The notes below the pieces were generated by a model. That model worked only from the letters and a program-made list of their open reading frames with translations. It was not told the origin of the DNA and searched no databases. From Streptomyces violaceusniger Tu 4113 (lineage in GTDB: Bacteria; Actinomycetota; Actinomycetes; Streptomycetales; Streptomycetaceae): a stretch of DNA of 64,000 nucleotides. The DNA lies in NCBI RefSeq assembly GCF_000147815.2, contig NC_015957.1, positions 1,922,001 through 1,986,000 on the forward strand. Direction: 5' to 3'. Below are positions 49,602-58,193 of this stretch, in pieces; positions within the stretch are counted from its first letter, which is position 1, and every line of letters begins with the position of its first letter. Both the position numbers and the translations under genes were made by a program.

Positions 49602-50944
49602 CAGCGGGTCCCTCCCAGGGGCAGAGTGGCGAGTACGCCGGGTACCTGCTCGCGGTCCAGCCGTGCGAGCCCCACCCGTACCCCACGGGCGGTGCGCTGG
49701 AGCTCCCGCCTCATCCCGACCAGGTCGTCCGCGCTATGACCGGTGATCCGGAGATGCCCGCTCACCGTGGGGGCGGGCCGGCCCCCCTGCGTCCCGCCCC
49801 GTCGCAAGGTGAGGCTGAACGTGGTCGCGAGGGCGGGCAGTGAGGTCAGCAGCGCGGCCAGCTGGGGAAGGGGCGTGGTGCCCGGACCCAACTGCGGCCA
49901 CCGGCTCACCCAGTAGGTGGTGTGCCAGCGGTCGTCGCAGCGCCAGGCACGGGTGCTCTCCACCGTGCGCCGGCTGAGCGTGTTGGTCTGCCGGGCCTGC
50001 GCTGTCGCTCGCGGGTTGACGCTCGCGGCGGTGGCGATCGCCGCCGTCACGCCTTCCTCCGTCAGGAGCGTCACGCCGAAACCCGCCCCCTGCAGTCTGC
50101 TCGACAGCTGATCCGCGGCCCGCAGCACACACCGCTGCGCACCCTCGAGGCCCCCGCCCCTGGCCGCGACGGCCTCCGGGCAGAGCTCCGGGTTGAACTT
50201 CAACGCCACCCACGTCAGACGGACCGCAGGGGCGCCCGTCTGCTCCTGAAGCGGCCCGTAGTTGCGCACGGGCACCGTCTGCGCCGACAGATGGGGTGCG
50301 GGCGCCGCCAGCGCATGCTGCACCACCTGGACGGACTCCAGGACGATGCCGTCGACGTCCATGGCGTCACGCAGCAGCGAAAGCGGGAGTGGACGCTGCA
50401 TACGGTGAGGGCGCAGCGGCGAGTCCGTCGCGTCCACCTGCAGGATGGCGGTCAGGAAGGTGCCGTCCCCCACCAGGCCGACCATCCGCCGCTCACGATC
50501 GGTGAACGTATAGGTGCGCAAGGCCGGTTCGCACTCCAGGGCCGGCGTGAACACGTGGTCCGCGCCCGCGTCGATCGGCTTGGCCGCTTGCCGCTGGCGC
50601 CTGCGCAGCGCGAGCGCGGTGCCCAGCCATTCCGGAATCGGCTGCTGATGACGCGTGACCACGGCCAGCAGAACCAGGACGACGCCCACGACTCCGGCGG
50701 GCACCAGCAAGAGCCTGTTGACGACCCCTGCGGCCAGCACGATCGCCGCGGCCACCTCGACCAGCACGAATTGCTGCAGCCGCAGGGGGCCGATGCTGCC
50801 GGGCCGGGACGTCGTGCGTGGGCTGGCGGAAGCGATGGGGGCCGTTGTCGGGGGAGCGTCAGCGGGCGCGGGCGGACGCGGTCCGCTCGGTGCTCCTCGG
50901 CCGGACGCGCTCCTCGCCGTACGTGCGCGCGTTGCGCCAGCCAT
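49601..50944 (-). CDS. eccE: Type VII secretion protein EccE
   Basis: EccE is a peripheral/membrane subunit of the ESX core complex. The 447-residue protein has a basic disordered N terminus, two closely spaced transmembrane helices (FVLVEVAAAIVLAAGVV and LVPAGVVGVVLVLLAVV), then a cytoplasmic alpha/beta domain with LQVDATDSPLRPHRMQRPLP and VNPRATAQARQTNTLSRRTV. The ATG at 50944 has AGGGGG about nine bases upstream; an ATG at 50962 is an alternative. It is divergent from eccB, and its stop overlaps the following gene. The assignment rests on the membrane layout, the DUF-type domain and the neighbours eccB and mycP. Confidence 0.85.
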   Translation of the reverse strand: MAGATRARTARSASGRGAPSGPRPPAPADAPPTTAPIASASPRTTSRPGSIGPLRLQQFVLVEVAAAIVLAAGVVNRLLLVPAGVVGVVLVLLAVVTRHQQPIPEWLGTALALRRRQRQAAKPIDAGADHVFTPALECEPALRTYTFTDRERRMVGLVGDGTFLTAILQVDATDSPLRPHRMQRPLPLSLLRDAMDVDGIVLESVQVVQHALAAPAPHLSAQTVPVRNYGPLQEQTGAPAVRLTWVALKFNPELCPEAVAARGGGLEGAQRCVLRAADQLSSRLQGAGFGVTLLTEEGVTAAIATAASVNPRATAQARQTNTLSRRTVESTRAWRCDDRWHTTYWVSRWPQLGPGTTPLPQLAALLTSLPALATTFSLTLRRGGTQGGRPAPTVSGHLRITGHSADDLVGMRRELQRTARGVRVGLARLDREQVPGVLATLPLGGTR

Positions 50945-51128
50945 CCCCGTCAGCCCCCTCATATCCGAAACCGGCCCGAACGGCCCGGTCGTCGACCGCC
51001 CGCCGGTCAGTGTCCCCGGGCGGCATGAGCCAGTTCACTACCGGCATAGTAGAGGGTCGGTACGACACCAGGACCGACGGCAGGCTACCTGACTACCGAG
51101 GCCGAAAAGCGGGGAGAAGCGGCTAAAA

Positions 51129-52691
51129 ATGGCATCACGGCGGGATGAACTCAACGCCTATATCTATGCGAAGAAGCGGACAGTCGCCGCGTTCTTGCAG
51201 CCCACGCCGAGTGGTACGGAGGAGGGCGCGCCGCGTCCGCTGCGCGCGGTCCTTCCCGGAGTCGTCGTCGGGGCCCTGATTCTCGCCGGTTTCGGCGCCT
51301 GGGGCATGTTCAAGCCCGTCGCCCCCAAGGGGTGGGACACGCCGGAATCGCATGTGATCGTCGGCAGTGACTCCACCACTCGGTACGTCATCCTGAAGAC
51401 CGGTGGCAAGCCCCAGCTCCACCCCGTGCTGAACCTCGCCTCCGCCAAGCTCCTCCTCGACCCCGAGAAGTCCAGCATCATCAAGGTGAAGGAGTCGGAG
51501 CTCGACAACGGCCACATCCCGCGTGGCCCCACGATCGGCATTCCGTACGCGCCGGACCGCATCCCCAGTGCGGACGAGGCGAAGAAGCGTATGACGTGGG
51601 CGGTCTGCGAACAGCCGGGCGGTAATGGGAAAACCACCCAGAAGGCCGTCTTCCTCTTTTCCGAACGGGACCCGAAGCTGCAGAAGATGCGGGGCTCCCA
51701 GGCGCTCCACGGTGGCCAGGCCCTCTATGTGCAGGGCCAGGACGGCGCCCGCTATCTCGTAGACCCGCGGGGCGTCAAGTATTTGATCGGCGGCCCGGAC
51801 TGGAAGGCGAAGTCCGCCGAGGACAGCAATCTCCTGCTGCGTTCGATCTTTCACGACGGGGCTCAGCCGCAGCATGTCACCAGGGACTGGCTGGCCACCT
51901 TCAGGGACGGGGCACCGATCGACTTTCCGCAGGTTCCCGGCCAGATCGGCGATGACGCCGGGGTGCCGAGTCTCGGCGAGGCGAACCGGGTCGGCATGGT
52001 GCTCGAAGCGCCCACCGGAGCCGGCACCCAGAAGTACGTGGTGCTGCAGGGAAAGGTCCAGCGCGTCTCGGAGTTCGTCGCCAAGCTCCTGCTCAGGAGC
52101 AAGACCTCCAGCAATGAGGCGAGTACGGCCAAGCGAGTGGCGGCCCCGTCGTTCACCCCGGACACCGAGAACGAGTTCTACGGCAAGTACCACTGGCCCA
52201 GCGAAATCCCGGACCAGGCCAACTCCGTCGATCCCGCACTGGGCAGCGGAGCCCGGGACACCAGCTGCAGCGTCATGGGCGGTGTGACCGCCAAGGGCGG
52301 TGCCAAGGTCGCCACTTGGGCCGGCAGGGATTTCCCGGCCACCATCCCGGACGGTGCCACCAGCGCCTATGTGACCCCGGGCTCGGGAGTGCTCTACCGC
52401 CAGGTGAGCGGTCGCCAGATCAAGAACGGACCGGTCTTCCTGGTGACCGACACCGGCCTTCGCTACTCGGTCCAGTCCAACAACGACAGCGATTCCGGCA
52501 CATCGAAAATCGGCGACGACGGCTCCGGCAAGGACAAGGCCACTGAGACGCAGCAGGACGTCAACAAGGCCCAGCGCAGCCTCGGATACCAGGACGTCAA
52601 CCCGACCCCGGTGCCCGCGGACTGGTCCGAATTCCTGCCCACCGGTCCACGCCTCGATGCCAACAGCGCCAAGCAGCCCCAGGGTTCATAG
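51129..52691 (+). CDS. eccB: Type VII secretion protein EccB
   Basis: EccB is the core subunit with a large extracytoplasmic domain. The 520-residue protein starts with SRRDELNAYIYAKKRTVAAF, the conserved cytoplasmic N terminus of the family. One transmembrane helix follows (VLPGVVVGALILAGFGAWGM, residues ~40-60), then the R1-R4 repeat region (GGKPQLHPVLNLASAKLLL; GARYLVDPRGVKYLIG; KYVVLQGKVQRVSEFVAKLL). The ATG at 51129 follows GGAGAAGCGGC. Only three bases separate its stop from mycP. Together with eccE and mycP it identifies the locus as an ESX/type VII system. Confidence 0.94.
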   Translation: MASRRDELNAYIYAKKRTVAAFLQPTPSGTEEGAPRPLRAVLPGVVVGALILAGFGAWGMFKPVAPKGWDTPESHVIVGSDSTTRYVILKTGGKPQLHPVLNLASAKLLLDPEKSSIIKVKESELDNGHIPRGPTIGIPYAPDRIPSADEAKKRMTWAVCEQPGGNGKTTQKAVFLFSERDPKLQKMRGSQALHGGQALYVQGQDGARYLVDPRGVKYLIGGPDWKAKSAEDSNLLLRSIFHDGAQPQHVTRDWLATFRDGAPIDFPQVPGQIGDDAGVPSLGEANRVGMVLEAPTGAGTQKYVVLQGKVQRVSEFVAKLLLRSKTSSNEASTAKRVAAPSFTPDTENEFYGKYHWPSEIPDQANSVDPALGSGARDTSCSVMGGVTAKGGAKVATWAGRDFPATIPDGATSAYVTPGSGVLYRQVSGRQIKNGPVFLVTDTGLRYSVQSNNDSDSGTSKIGDDGSGKDKATETQQDVNKAQRSLGYQDVNPTPVPADWSEFLPTGPRLDANSAKQPQGS

Positions 52692-52694
52692 GAC

Positions 52695-53996
52695 ATGAGG
52701 AAGCCGAAACACATGCGGCGCATCATCAAACCTTTCGCCCTGTCGGCGGCGACGGCCCTCACGGCGCTGACCGCGGCAGCCGGACCCTCGCCTTCCGCGG
52801 CAGCCGGACCTACATCGCCCTCCGCGGCGCCGAATCTGTCCCTCGCGGGCAGCGGCGAATGCAGTTATCCCGCCAAACAGATCAAGGGCACGCCCTGGTC
52901 CCTTCAGCGCGTCATGCTCGACCAGCTGTGGAACGACACCAAGGGGCTGGACCCGAAGGGCCGTCCGGTCAAGGTCGCCGTCATCGACACCGGTGTCGAC
53001 AACACCAATCCCCAGCTCAAGGACGCCGTCGACGCCAAGAGCGGCAAGGAAGTCCGCAGGGCCGGCAAGAAGGGCCTGTCCAAGGGGAAAAAAGGCGACG
53101 GGACGGACGACTCGGTCGGCCACGGCACCAAGGTCGCCGGCATTATCGCCGCCCGCCCGCACACGGGCACGGGGTTCGTCGGCATCGCACCGAAAGCCGA
53201 GATCATCCCGATCCGGCAGAACGACGAAAAGGGCTCCGGTACCACCGACACCATGGCCACGGCCATCGACTGGGCGGTCCACGCGGGGGCCCGCGTCATC
53301 AATATCTCCCAGGACACCGTCAAGCCGCTCCAGGCAAACAGCAATCTGCAGCAGGCCGTTGAGAACGCGCTGCAAGCGGACGTCGTCGTGGTCGCCTCCG
53401 CCGGCAACGACGGTCTCGACGGCAAGGTCAAGAAGACCTACCCGGCCGCTTACGACGGCGTCCTCGCCGTCGGCGCCTCGGACCGCAACAACGAGCGCGC
53501 CCCCTTCTCCCAGTCCGGTGACTTCGTCGATGTCGCCGCTCCCGGGGTCGAAATGGTCTCCACCGTCCCCAAGGGCGGCCAATGCGTGGACAACGGCACC
53601 AGCTTCTCCGCGCCCTACGTCGCCGGCGTCGCCGCCCTGATCCGTGCCAAGCACCCGGACTGGAAGCAGGACGAGGTGGTCGCCCAGATCGAGCAGACCG
53701 CCGAGCGAGCCGTCAACGAGCACGACCGCTTCATCGGCTGGGGCGTCGTCGACCCCGTCCGCGCCCTCACCGAGGACGAAACCCGCATCGACCACGTCAC
53801 CCTGGACAAGGGCGCCGCCCACGATGTCTCCGCTCCCGATCCCGCCCCCATGCCCTTGGGCGAGACCCCTGAGGAGCGAAGGGAACGCCTCGCGACCTAC
53901 TCCGTGGGAGCCGCGGCCGTCGTGGTGGCGGGCATAGCGGGCCTGGCAGCGGTCCTCAACGAACGGAGGCGCCGTCGCTCCGGAGCAGCTGAGTAG
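52695..53996 (+). CDS. mycP: Type VII secretion mycosin protease (first copy)
   Basis: Mycosins are membrane-anchored subtilisin-like proteases that stabilise the ESX complex. The 433-residue protein has a signal sequence, the catalytic triad Asp98 (VAVIDTGVD), His143 (VGHGTKVAG) and Ser303 (NGTSFSAPYV), the oxyanion Asn238 (SAGND), and a C-terminal transmembrane helix (VGAAAVVVAGIAGLAAVL) followed by a basic tail. All active-site residues are intact. It is three bases downstream of eccB and clearly in the same operon. A second, different mycosin lies at 59798. Confidence 0.94.
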   Translation: MRKPKHMRRIIKPFALSAATALTALTAAAGPSPSAAAGPTSPSAAPNLSLAGSGECSYPAKQIKGTPWSLQRVMLDQLWNDTKGLDPKGRPVKVAVIDTGVDNTNPQLKDAVDAKSGKEVRRAGKKGLSKGKKGDGTDDSVGHGTKVAGIIAARPHTGTGFVGIAPKAEIIPIRQNDEKGSGTTDTMATAIDWAVHAGARVINISQDTVKPLQANSNLQQAVENALQADVVVVASAGNDGLDGKVKKTYPAAYDGVLAVGASDRNNERAPFSQSGDFVDVAAPGVEMVSTVPKGGQCVDNGTSFSAPYVAGVAALIRAKHPDWKQDEVVAQIEQTAERAVNEHDRFIGWGVVDPVRALTEDETRIDHVTLDKGAAHDVSAPDPAPMPLGETPEERRERLATYSVGAAAVVVAGIAGLAAVLNERRRRRSGAAE

Positions 53997-54077
53997 GAGT
54001 ACTCAGGGAGGCGCCTGATCATCCTCCTACACTGAGCTATTTGACGTCACTGTGAATCATGCAAGGCGGGGGAGCGT

Positions 54078-54542
54078 ATGCCGACGTTCGAGGCGGAATG
54101 GGCGCAGATGAAGCGCGAGGCGTCCGGTGACACCGGGATGAGTCTCGCGAGCGCCGACGACAAGCCGGCCTGGGCGCAGAGCGGCTCCGGCAACCTGAAG
54201 TCCAACAAGAACGCTTGGACGACAGCGAGCAGGGCAGTCGGCAAGCTCCGGGGGGACATCACAACGGCGCTGACAAAGCTGGAGGAGGAGCAGACCGGCC
54301 TGGGCGCGGGCAGCGACTCCGGCGGCGGAATCCAGAGCGCGGCGGCCCAGCGGGAGCTCTACCGCTCCTGGAAGCGCTATCTGAAGGGCGTAAGCGCGAA
54401 GTGCGGCGCGATCCAGGACCGGCTTGAAAGGGCCGGGGATCACCAGTACAAGAACGACGAGGCCACCAAGTGCGCGTTCGACGGGCTGGACGTCCTGTAC
54501 AAGGACACGAAGCCCGTCGGCGGCGACAGCCGGGGCCGGTGA
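54078..54542 (+). CDS. Small helical ESX-linked protein (WXG100-like)
   Basis: The 154-residue protein has no signal peptide or membrane helix and is mostly helical, with WTTASRAVGKLRGDITTALT and a second helical segment YRSWKRYLKGVSAKCGAIQD. A WAQSG segment sits before the first long helix. The size and helical hairpin recall WXG100 or EspE-like partners, but no canonical W-x-G turn is obvious. It is eight bases upstream of the ESX-linked hydrolase and is likely its secretion partner or chaperone. A strong GGGGAG site precedes the ATG. Function inferred only from context. Confidence 0.72.
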   Translation: MPTFEAEWAQMKREASGDTGMSLASADDKPAWAQSGSGNLKSNKNAWTTASRAVGKLRGDITTALTKLEEEQTGLGAGSDSGGGIQSAAAQRELYRSWKRYLKGVSAKCGAIQDRLERAGDHQYKNDEATKCAFDGLDVLYKDTKPVGGDSRGR

Positions 54543-54549
54543 AGCGGCG

Positions 54550-56397
54550 GTGGATTACGCGACACTCAAGTCCCTCAAGCCCTCGGAGTTCGAGGATGCC
54601 GCGGGCGGCTATCGGACCGTCGGGGACATGGCCAGTCAGGTCAAGGACGACCTCGAGCAGCAGATAGCCGCAGGCATGCGGAAAACTCTCGAAGGCGAGG
54701 CCGTTGACGCCGCCGTGGTGCAGCTCCGGAAGCTGGCGACCAACTTCCATTACACCCAGGTCGAGTGCGCTCTCATCACCACTGCCCTCAACTCTCTGGC
54801 CTACGAACTACGAGCAGCCAAGGACAAGCTCGACGCCGCTGTGGAGGACGCCGAGGCGGAAAAGTTCACGGTGGGCTCCGACGGCTCGGTGAGCTACCCG
54901 GCGGCCGGTGACAAGGTCGACGGGAAAGTGCCGGAGGGCGGCACGGTCCAGGGCAGCGCGAAGGGCAAGCCGACGAACCAGCCGATCGACCCGACCGGCG
55001 ACGCGAACGACACAGCCGACGCCCTGGAGCGCCAGGCGGCGAACATCCACCCCAACCCGAACTTCGGCCGTGCGGTGGCGATCGCCAATCGCATCGCGCA
55101 AGCCGTCTATGACGCCACGCAGGCCGACAAGAAGTGGGCCCCCAAGCTGCGCAGCCTGAAGGCCGATGACGACCTGCACGTTTCCCGTTACGACTGGGCC
55201 GACACTCAGAGCGACACGAGCGGTGTCCGTAGCGGAGCGAAAGACTACCTCGACGACATCAAGCATCCGCCCAAGGACGGTAGTCCTACGGATAATGCGA
55301 AATGGTGGAAGGGCCTTTCCGATCAGGAGAAGGTCGACTATGCAGCCATGTACCCTGCCGGCCTAGGCAAACTGGATGGCATCCCCGCGGATGTCCGTGA
55401 CGAGGCGAACCGCATTGAGCTGGCGGAAAAACGAGCCGACTACCAAATCCGGCTCAATGCGATACCAAAGGAACCTATCAAGTTCAAAGATGTCGGCCCC
55501 AACGTCACAGCCTACACCCAGGAATGGCTCGACTGGCACCACAAGTATGAAGGTGAGAAGGGGCGCCTGGAAGGTACTCTGAAGGGCATGAACGCCATTC
55601 AAAATCGATTCGATCAGACTGGTCGAAAAGGCTTGCCGGAGGCATACCTGCTCGGTTTCAGCCCTGAAGGTCGAGGGCGGGCGATTGTCGCCAACGGAAA
55701 TCCGGATACGGCCGACCACACTGCCGTCTATGTCCCTGGCACAACTTCGAACCTCAGCAAGATTCACGGGGACATCAATCGCATGACGAACTTGTGGCAT
55801 GCATCCGAACCACTGGCGCCGGGGCAAAACGTCTCGACCGTCACCTGGCTCGGCTACGACGCGCCGCAAAACATTGTCACGGACGCCACCCGTCCCGGAT
55901 ACGCGAATACTGGTGCGCCCGCGTTCAATCAGTTTGTCGATGGTCTGAACGCGTCGAACGAGTCGGGGACGGACAGTCACGTAACCGCGATAGGCCATTC
56001 CTACGGCTCCACCCTCATCGGTTCCGCGGCGCGCCAGGGCACCCTGAACGCGGACGATGTCATCTTCGCGGGAAGTCCGGGTGTCCAGGTGGGAAGCGCC
56101 GAGGCCCTGGACGTACCCAGGGGGCATGTCTGGAACGAGTACGCTGATGATGACCCTGTTCCCGAACTGGGCCGCGCATTCCATGGCGGTGACAAGAGCA
56201 GCCGCTTCTGGCAAGACGCGGACATGCCCATCATCCCCGCTGATGCCGAATTCGGGGCCCATCAGATGACGACCGACACTGAGGGGCACAGTGGCTACTG
56301 GGATTACGACTTGGATCATGAAGACAGCTCGCAAAGTCTACTAAACCAAGCCAACGTGGTGGTGGGGCGACATGACAAGGTGCAAATCAGTGACTAG
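54550..56397 (+). CDS. DUF1023-type alpha/beta hydrolase, candidate ESX effector
   Basis: The 615-residue protein has an N-terminal helical region of ~130 residues (VDYATLKSLKPSEFEDAAGG, a WXG/LXG-like export module) and a middle helical region. A C-terminal alpha/beta-hydrolase domain carries the nucleophile elbow AIGHSYGSTLIG (Ser near residue 482), HTAVYVPGTTSNLSKIHGDI and a late HSGYWDY His candidate. DUF1023 hydrolases are frequent in actinobacterial ESX regions. The GTG at 54550 follows the upstream gene closely. The 5' half has typical streptomycete codons; from about 55250 onwards A/T-ending codons rise sharply. It overlaps the following lipoprotein gene by 26 bases. A lipase/esterase effector with cognate lipoprotein is possible. 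Confidence 0.8.
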   Translation: MDYATLKSLKPSEFEDAAGGYRTVGDMASQVKDDLEQQIAAGMRKTLEGEAVDAAVVQLRKLATNFHYTQVECALITTALNSLAYELRAAKDKLDAAVEDAEAEKFTVGSDGSVSYPAAGDKVDGKVPEGGTVQGSAKGKPTNQPIDPTGDANDTADALERQAANIHPNPNFGRAVAIANRIAQAVYDATQADKKWAPKLRSLKADDDLHVSRYDWADTQSDTSGVRSGAKDYLDDIKHPPKDGSPTDNAKWWKGLSDQEKVDYAAMYPAGLGKLDGIPADVRDEANRIELAEKRADYQIRLNAIPKEPIKFKDVGPNVTAYTQEWLDWHHKYEGEKGRLEGTLKGMNAIQNRFDQTGRKGLPEAYLLGFSPEGRGRAIVANGNPDTADHTAVYVPGTTSNLSKIHGDINRMTNLWHASEPLAPGQNVSTVTWLGYDAPQNIVTDATRPGYANTGAPAFNQFVDGLNASNESGTDSHVTAIGHSYGSTLIGSAARQGTLNADDVIFAGSPGVQVGSAEALDVPRGHVWNEYADDDPVPELGRAFHGGDKSSRFWQDADMPIIPADAEFGAHQMTTDTEGHSGYWDYDLDHEDSSQSLLNQANVVVGRHDKVQISD

Positions 56398-56971
56398 CTC
56401 CGCGCGTAACCGAAAGGGCATTCTTTCGTTCCTCGGCATTGTCATGTCTCTGGTTTCGGTATTTGCATTGGCGGGGTGCTCGGGAATGATCGAGAAGAAG
56501 AAGGACGAGCTGGGCTACACGCCGAAGACGCGGACGGTTGCTGACGTGGAGGAAGAAGCGGCTGGTCTTTCCAGTGAAATCTTCGATGTCATTGACCTGC
56601 ACGGAAAGACGAGCAAACCGGGGCCTTCGGTTGCCCGATGCAGCGGCCAGGATGAGGAGAAGTTCTACAAGGTCAACCATGCTTGGTCACTGTGGGGCGT
56701 GCCGGTCAAGGATATGAAGCAGGCAATGGCGAGGCTCAAGGAAGACCTCCCGCAGAGGGGCTGGAAGATCGTCAAATACGGGCCCGATAAGAGCCCGAGT
56801 AAAAGCCCTGAACTTATCGCTGATTCCATCAAGAAGCAGTTCTCGGTCAGTATCCATCTCTACGACGAGAGCGATAAGACCGGGTCCAAGGCGCCCAAGT
56901 CCTTGATCTATGTGCTTATGACTTCGGCCTGCTTCCAGGTCCCTGATGGCCAGACCGTGGATGAGTACTGA
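56372..56971 (+). CDS. Lipoprotein overlapping the hydrolase gene
   Basis: The 199-residue protein has a signal peptide with a lipobox, ALAGC (mature Cys near residue 36), so it is predicted to be anchored outside the membrane. The mature part contains two further Cys (VARCSGQDEEKF and MTSACFQVPDGQ) and has no known domain that I recognise. It overlaps the hydrolase gene by 26 bases, so it is co-translated and could be an immunity or folding partner for that enzyme. Codons are AT-rich like the hydrolase 3' half. A truncated relative lies downstream at 57027. Confidence 0.78.
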   Translation: MTRCKSVTSSARNRKGILSFLGIVMSLVSVFALAGCSGMIEKKKDELGYTPKTRTVADVEEEAAGLSSEIFDVIDLHGKTSKPGPSVARCSGQDEEKFYKVNHAWSLWGVPVKDMKQAMARLKEDLPQRGWKIVKYGPDKSPSKSPELIADSIKKQFSVSIHLYDESDKTGSKAPKSLIYVLMTSACFQVPDGQTVDEY

Positions 56972-57026
56972 CCGACTCAGACCGGGTATGTCACAGTGGG
57001 CAACCCAAGTGCAGAACCTCACCTAA

Positions 57027-57254
57027 ACCCAGCCCCTCGACGGTGAGGGGACTTGGTCAGGCGCCAATCCAGCAAGATCCTCGACCTCTCTGAACTGCGA
57101 GGCGACGTTTCCCTGGCTGCTCCGCGCCAGCCCCTGCAAGGACGTTGATCACGGCTACCGTGTGAACTGGGAGAAGAAGATGCGCGACAGTATCTCGATC
57201 TCACTGGCGTCGCCCTGCTACGTCGATAAGGCCTACAAGCCCAACGACCAGTAG
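57027..57254 (+). pseudogene. Truncated C-terminal fragment of a related lipoprotein
   Basis: A frame free of stops runs from just after a TAA at 57024 to the TAG at 57252-57254 but has no start codon with a ribosome site. The last ~55 codons read like a protein C terminus: SLNCEATFPWLLRASPC, VNWEKKMRDSISISLASPCY, then VDKAYKPNDQ. The Cys-rich end and KK-(3-4)-S-x-S-I pattern resemble the lipoprotein just upstream (KKQFSVSIHL, then the TSACF end). It is best seen as the remnant of an exchanged or duplicated partner gene. Confidence 0.55.
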
Positions 57255-57717
57255 ACGGAGGTGCGCCTGTCCGGGGCCCGGACACGCGGGGACGGGCGGC
57301 CGGACCCTCGACTCCGATTCACCTGCACGGGGTGGGGGCAGACGTTGATCTCGGTGGGCCGGCCCACCTCCCGCCGTGCACAGCCATACTGTGCCCCGTC
57401 GCCGCGCTGTGGCAGGCGCGTTCAGGGGCTGGCCGTGCCAGGTCCACACCCGGTGCCGATGCGTGCTGAGCCTCCTCTTGTCGCGAGCGAAGCGGACGCC
57501 GACGCTGTCGTCCCGGGAAATAGGTATGCGTACTCATGTGGGTCTGTGGTGAAGTCGATAGTGTCACCAGATGTGTCGTGTGCCTTGTATGCGCCGTTTG
57601 GGGGAGGGGACCGTTACTGAACCGTCGACGTCCCACAGCTACGGGGCAGTTGGGGCGTCCAAGCCTGACGGATAGAGTGGCTTAGGACATCGTTGGTGTC
57701 ATACGGGGAGGGACAGC
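57255..57717. other. Gene-free region (463 bases)
   Basis: After the lipoprotein fragment no frame in either direction has coding character. The last ~150 bases before 57718 are less GC-rich than average and should hold the promoter of the helical/PPE-like gene pair; no hexamers are clear enough to call. No palindrome stands out. Confidence 0.5.
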
Positions 57718-58179
57718 GTGAGGCCCATAGAGCCGGGGTCTGAGCCACAGACGCCGTTCGGCAAGAAGCTGGTCAAGGAAGCCGAGACGCTTGCCAAGTT
57801 CAAGACGCGCCTGGACAAGGTCCTGACCGACCTTGAGGAGTCGCCGGCATCGCGCAAGACGATCTCGCAGCAGTCCATCACGCGGGACGCGTACGGTTCG
57901 GGCTCCGGGTTCACCTCTTCTGACGACCTGGCGAACCTCTACGAGAAGGTCCATGCGCGGCTGGAGACCCTGTGCAAGTCCTTCGGCGACCAGATTGAGG
58001 CCATGGGCCTCATGGCGATCGTCGCCGAGCGTGGCTACGACGGCATGGACGCGGAGCAGGCCCGTCGCATGCGGGAGATTCAGGCACACACGCAGAAGTA
58101 CTACCGCGAGCCCACCGAGAAGCACGCTGGTCAGACTGAGAACCACGGCAGCAAAGAGGTCGGGGGCGACGCGCTGTGA
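57718..58179 (+). CDS. ESX-linked helical hypothetical protein
   Basis: The 153-residue protein is hydrophilic and almost wholly helical, with VKEAETLAKFKTRLDKVLTD, a central ANLYEKVHARLETLCKSFGD and a GYDGMDAEQARRMREI segment. There is no signal peptide or membrane helix. It lies 14 bases before the PPE-like gene and so is probably its partner or chaperone, as small helical proteins are for PPE/Esp proteins. The GTG at 57718 follows GGAGGGA. I recognise no named family. Confidence 0.75.
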   Translation: MRPIEPGSEPQTPFGKKLVKEAETLAKFKTRLDKVLTDLEESPASRKTISQQSITRDAYGSGSGFTSSDDLANLYEKVHARLETLCKSFGDQIEAMGLMAIVAERGYDGMDAEQARRMREIQAHTQKYYREPTEKHAGQTENHGSKEVGGDAL

Positions 58180-58193
58180 GGGGGAGAAGGTAG

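Noticed and set aside
57261..57620. A plus-strand frame in the gene-free stretch before the ESX helical protein
   Set aside because: No ribosome site, no family-like sequence, and codon use unlike neighbouring genes.
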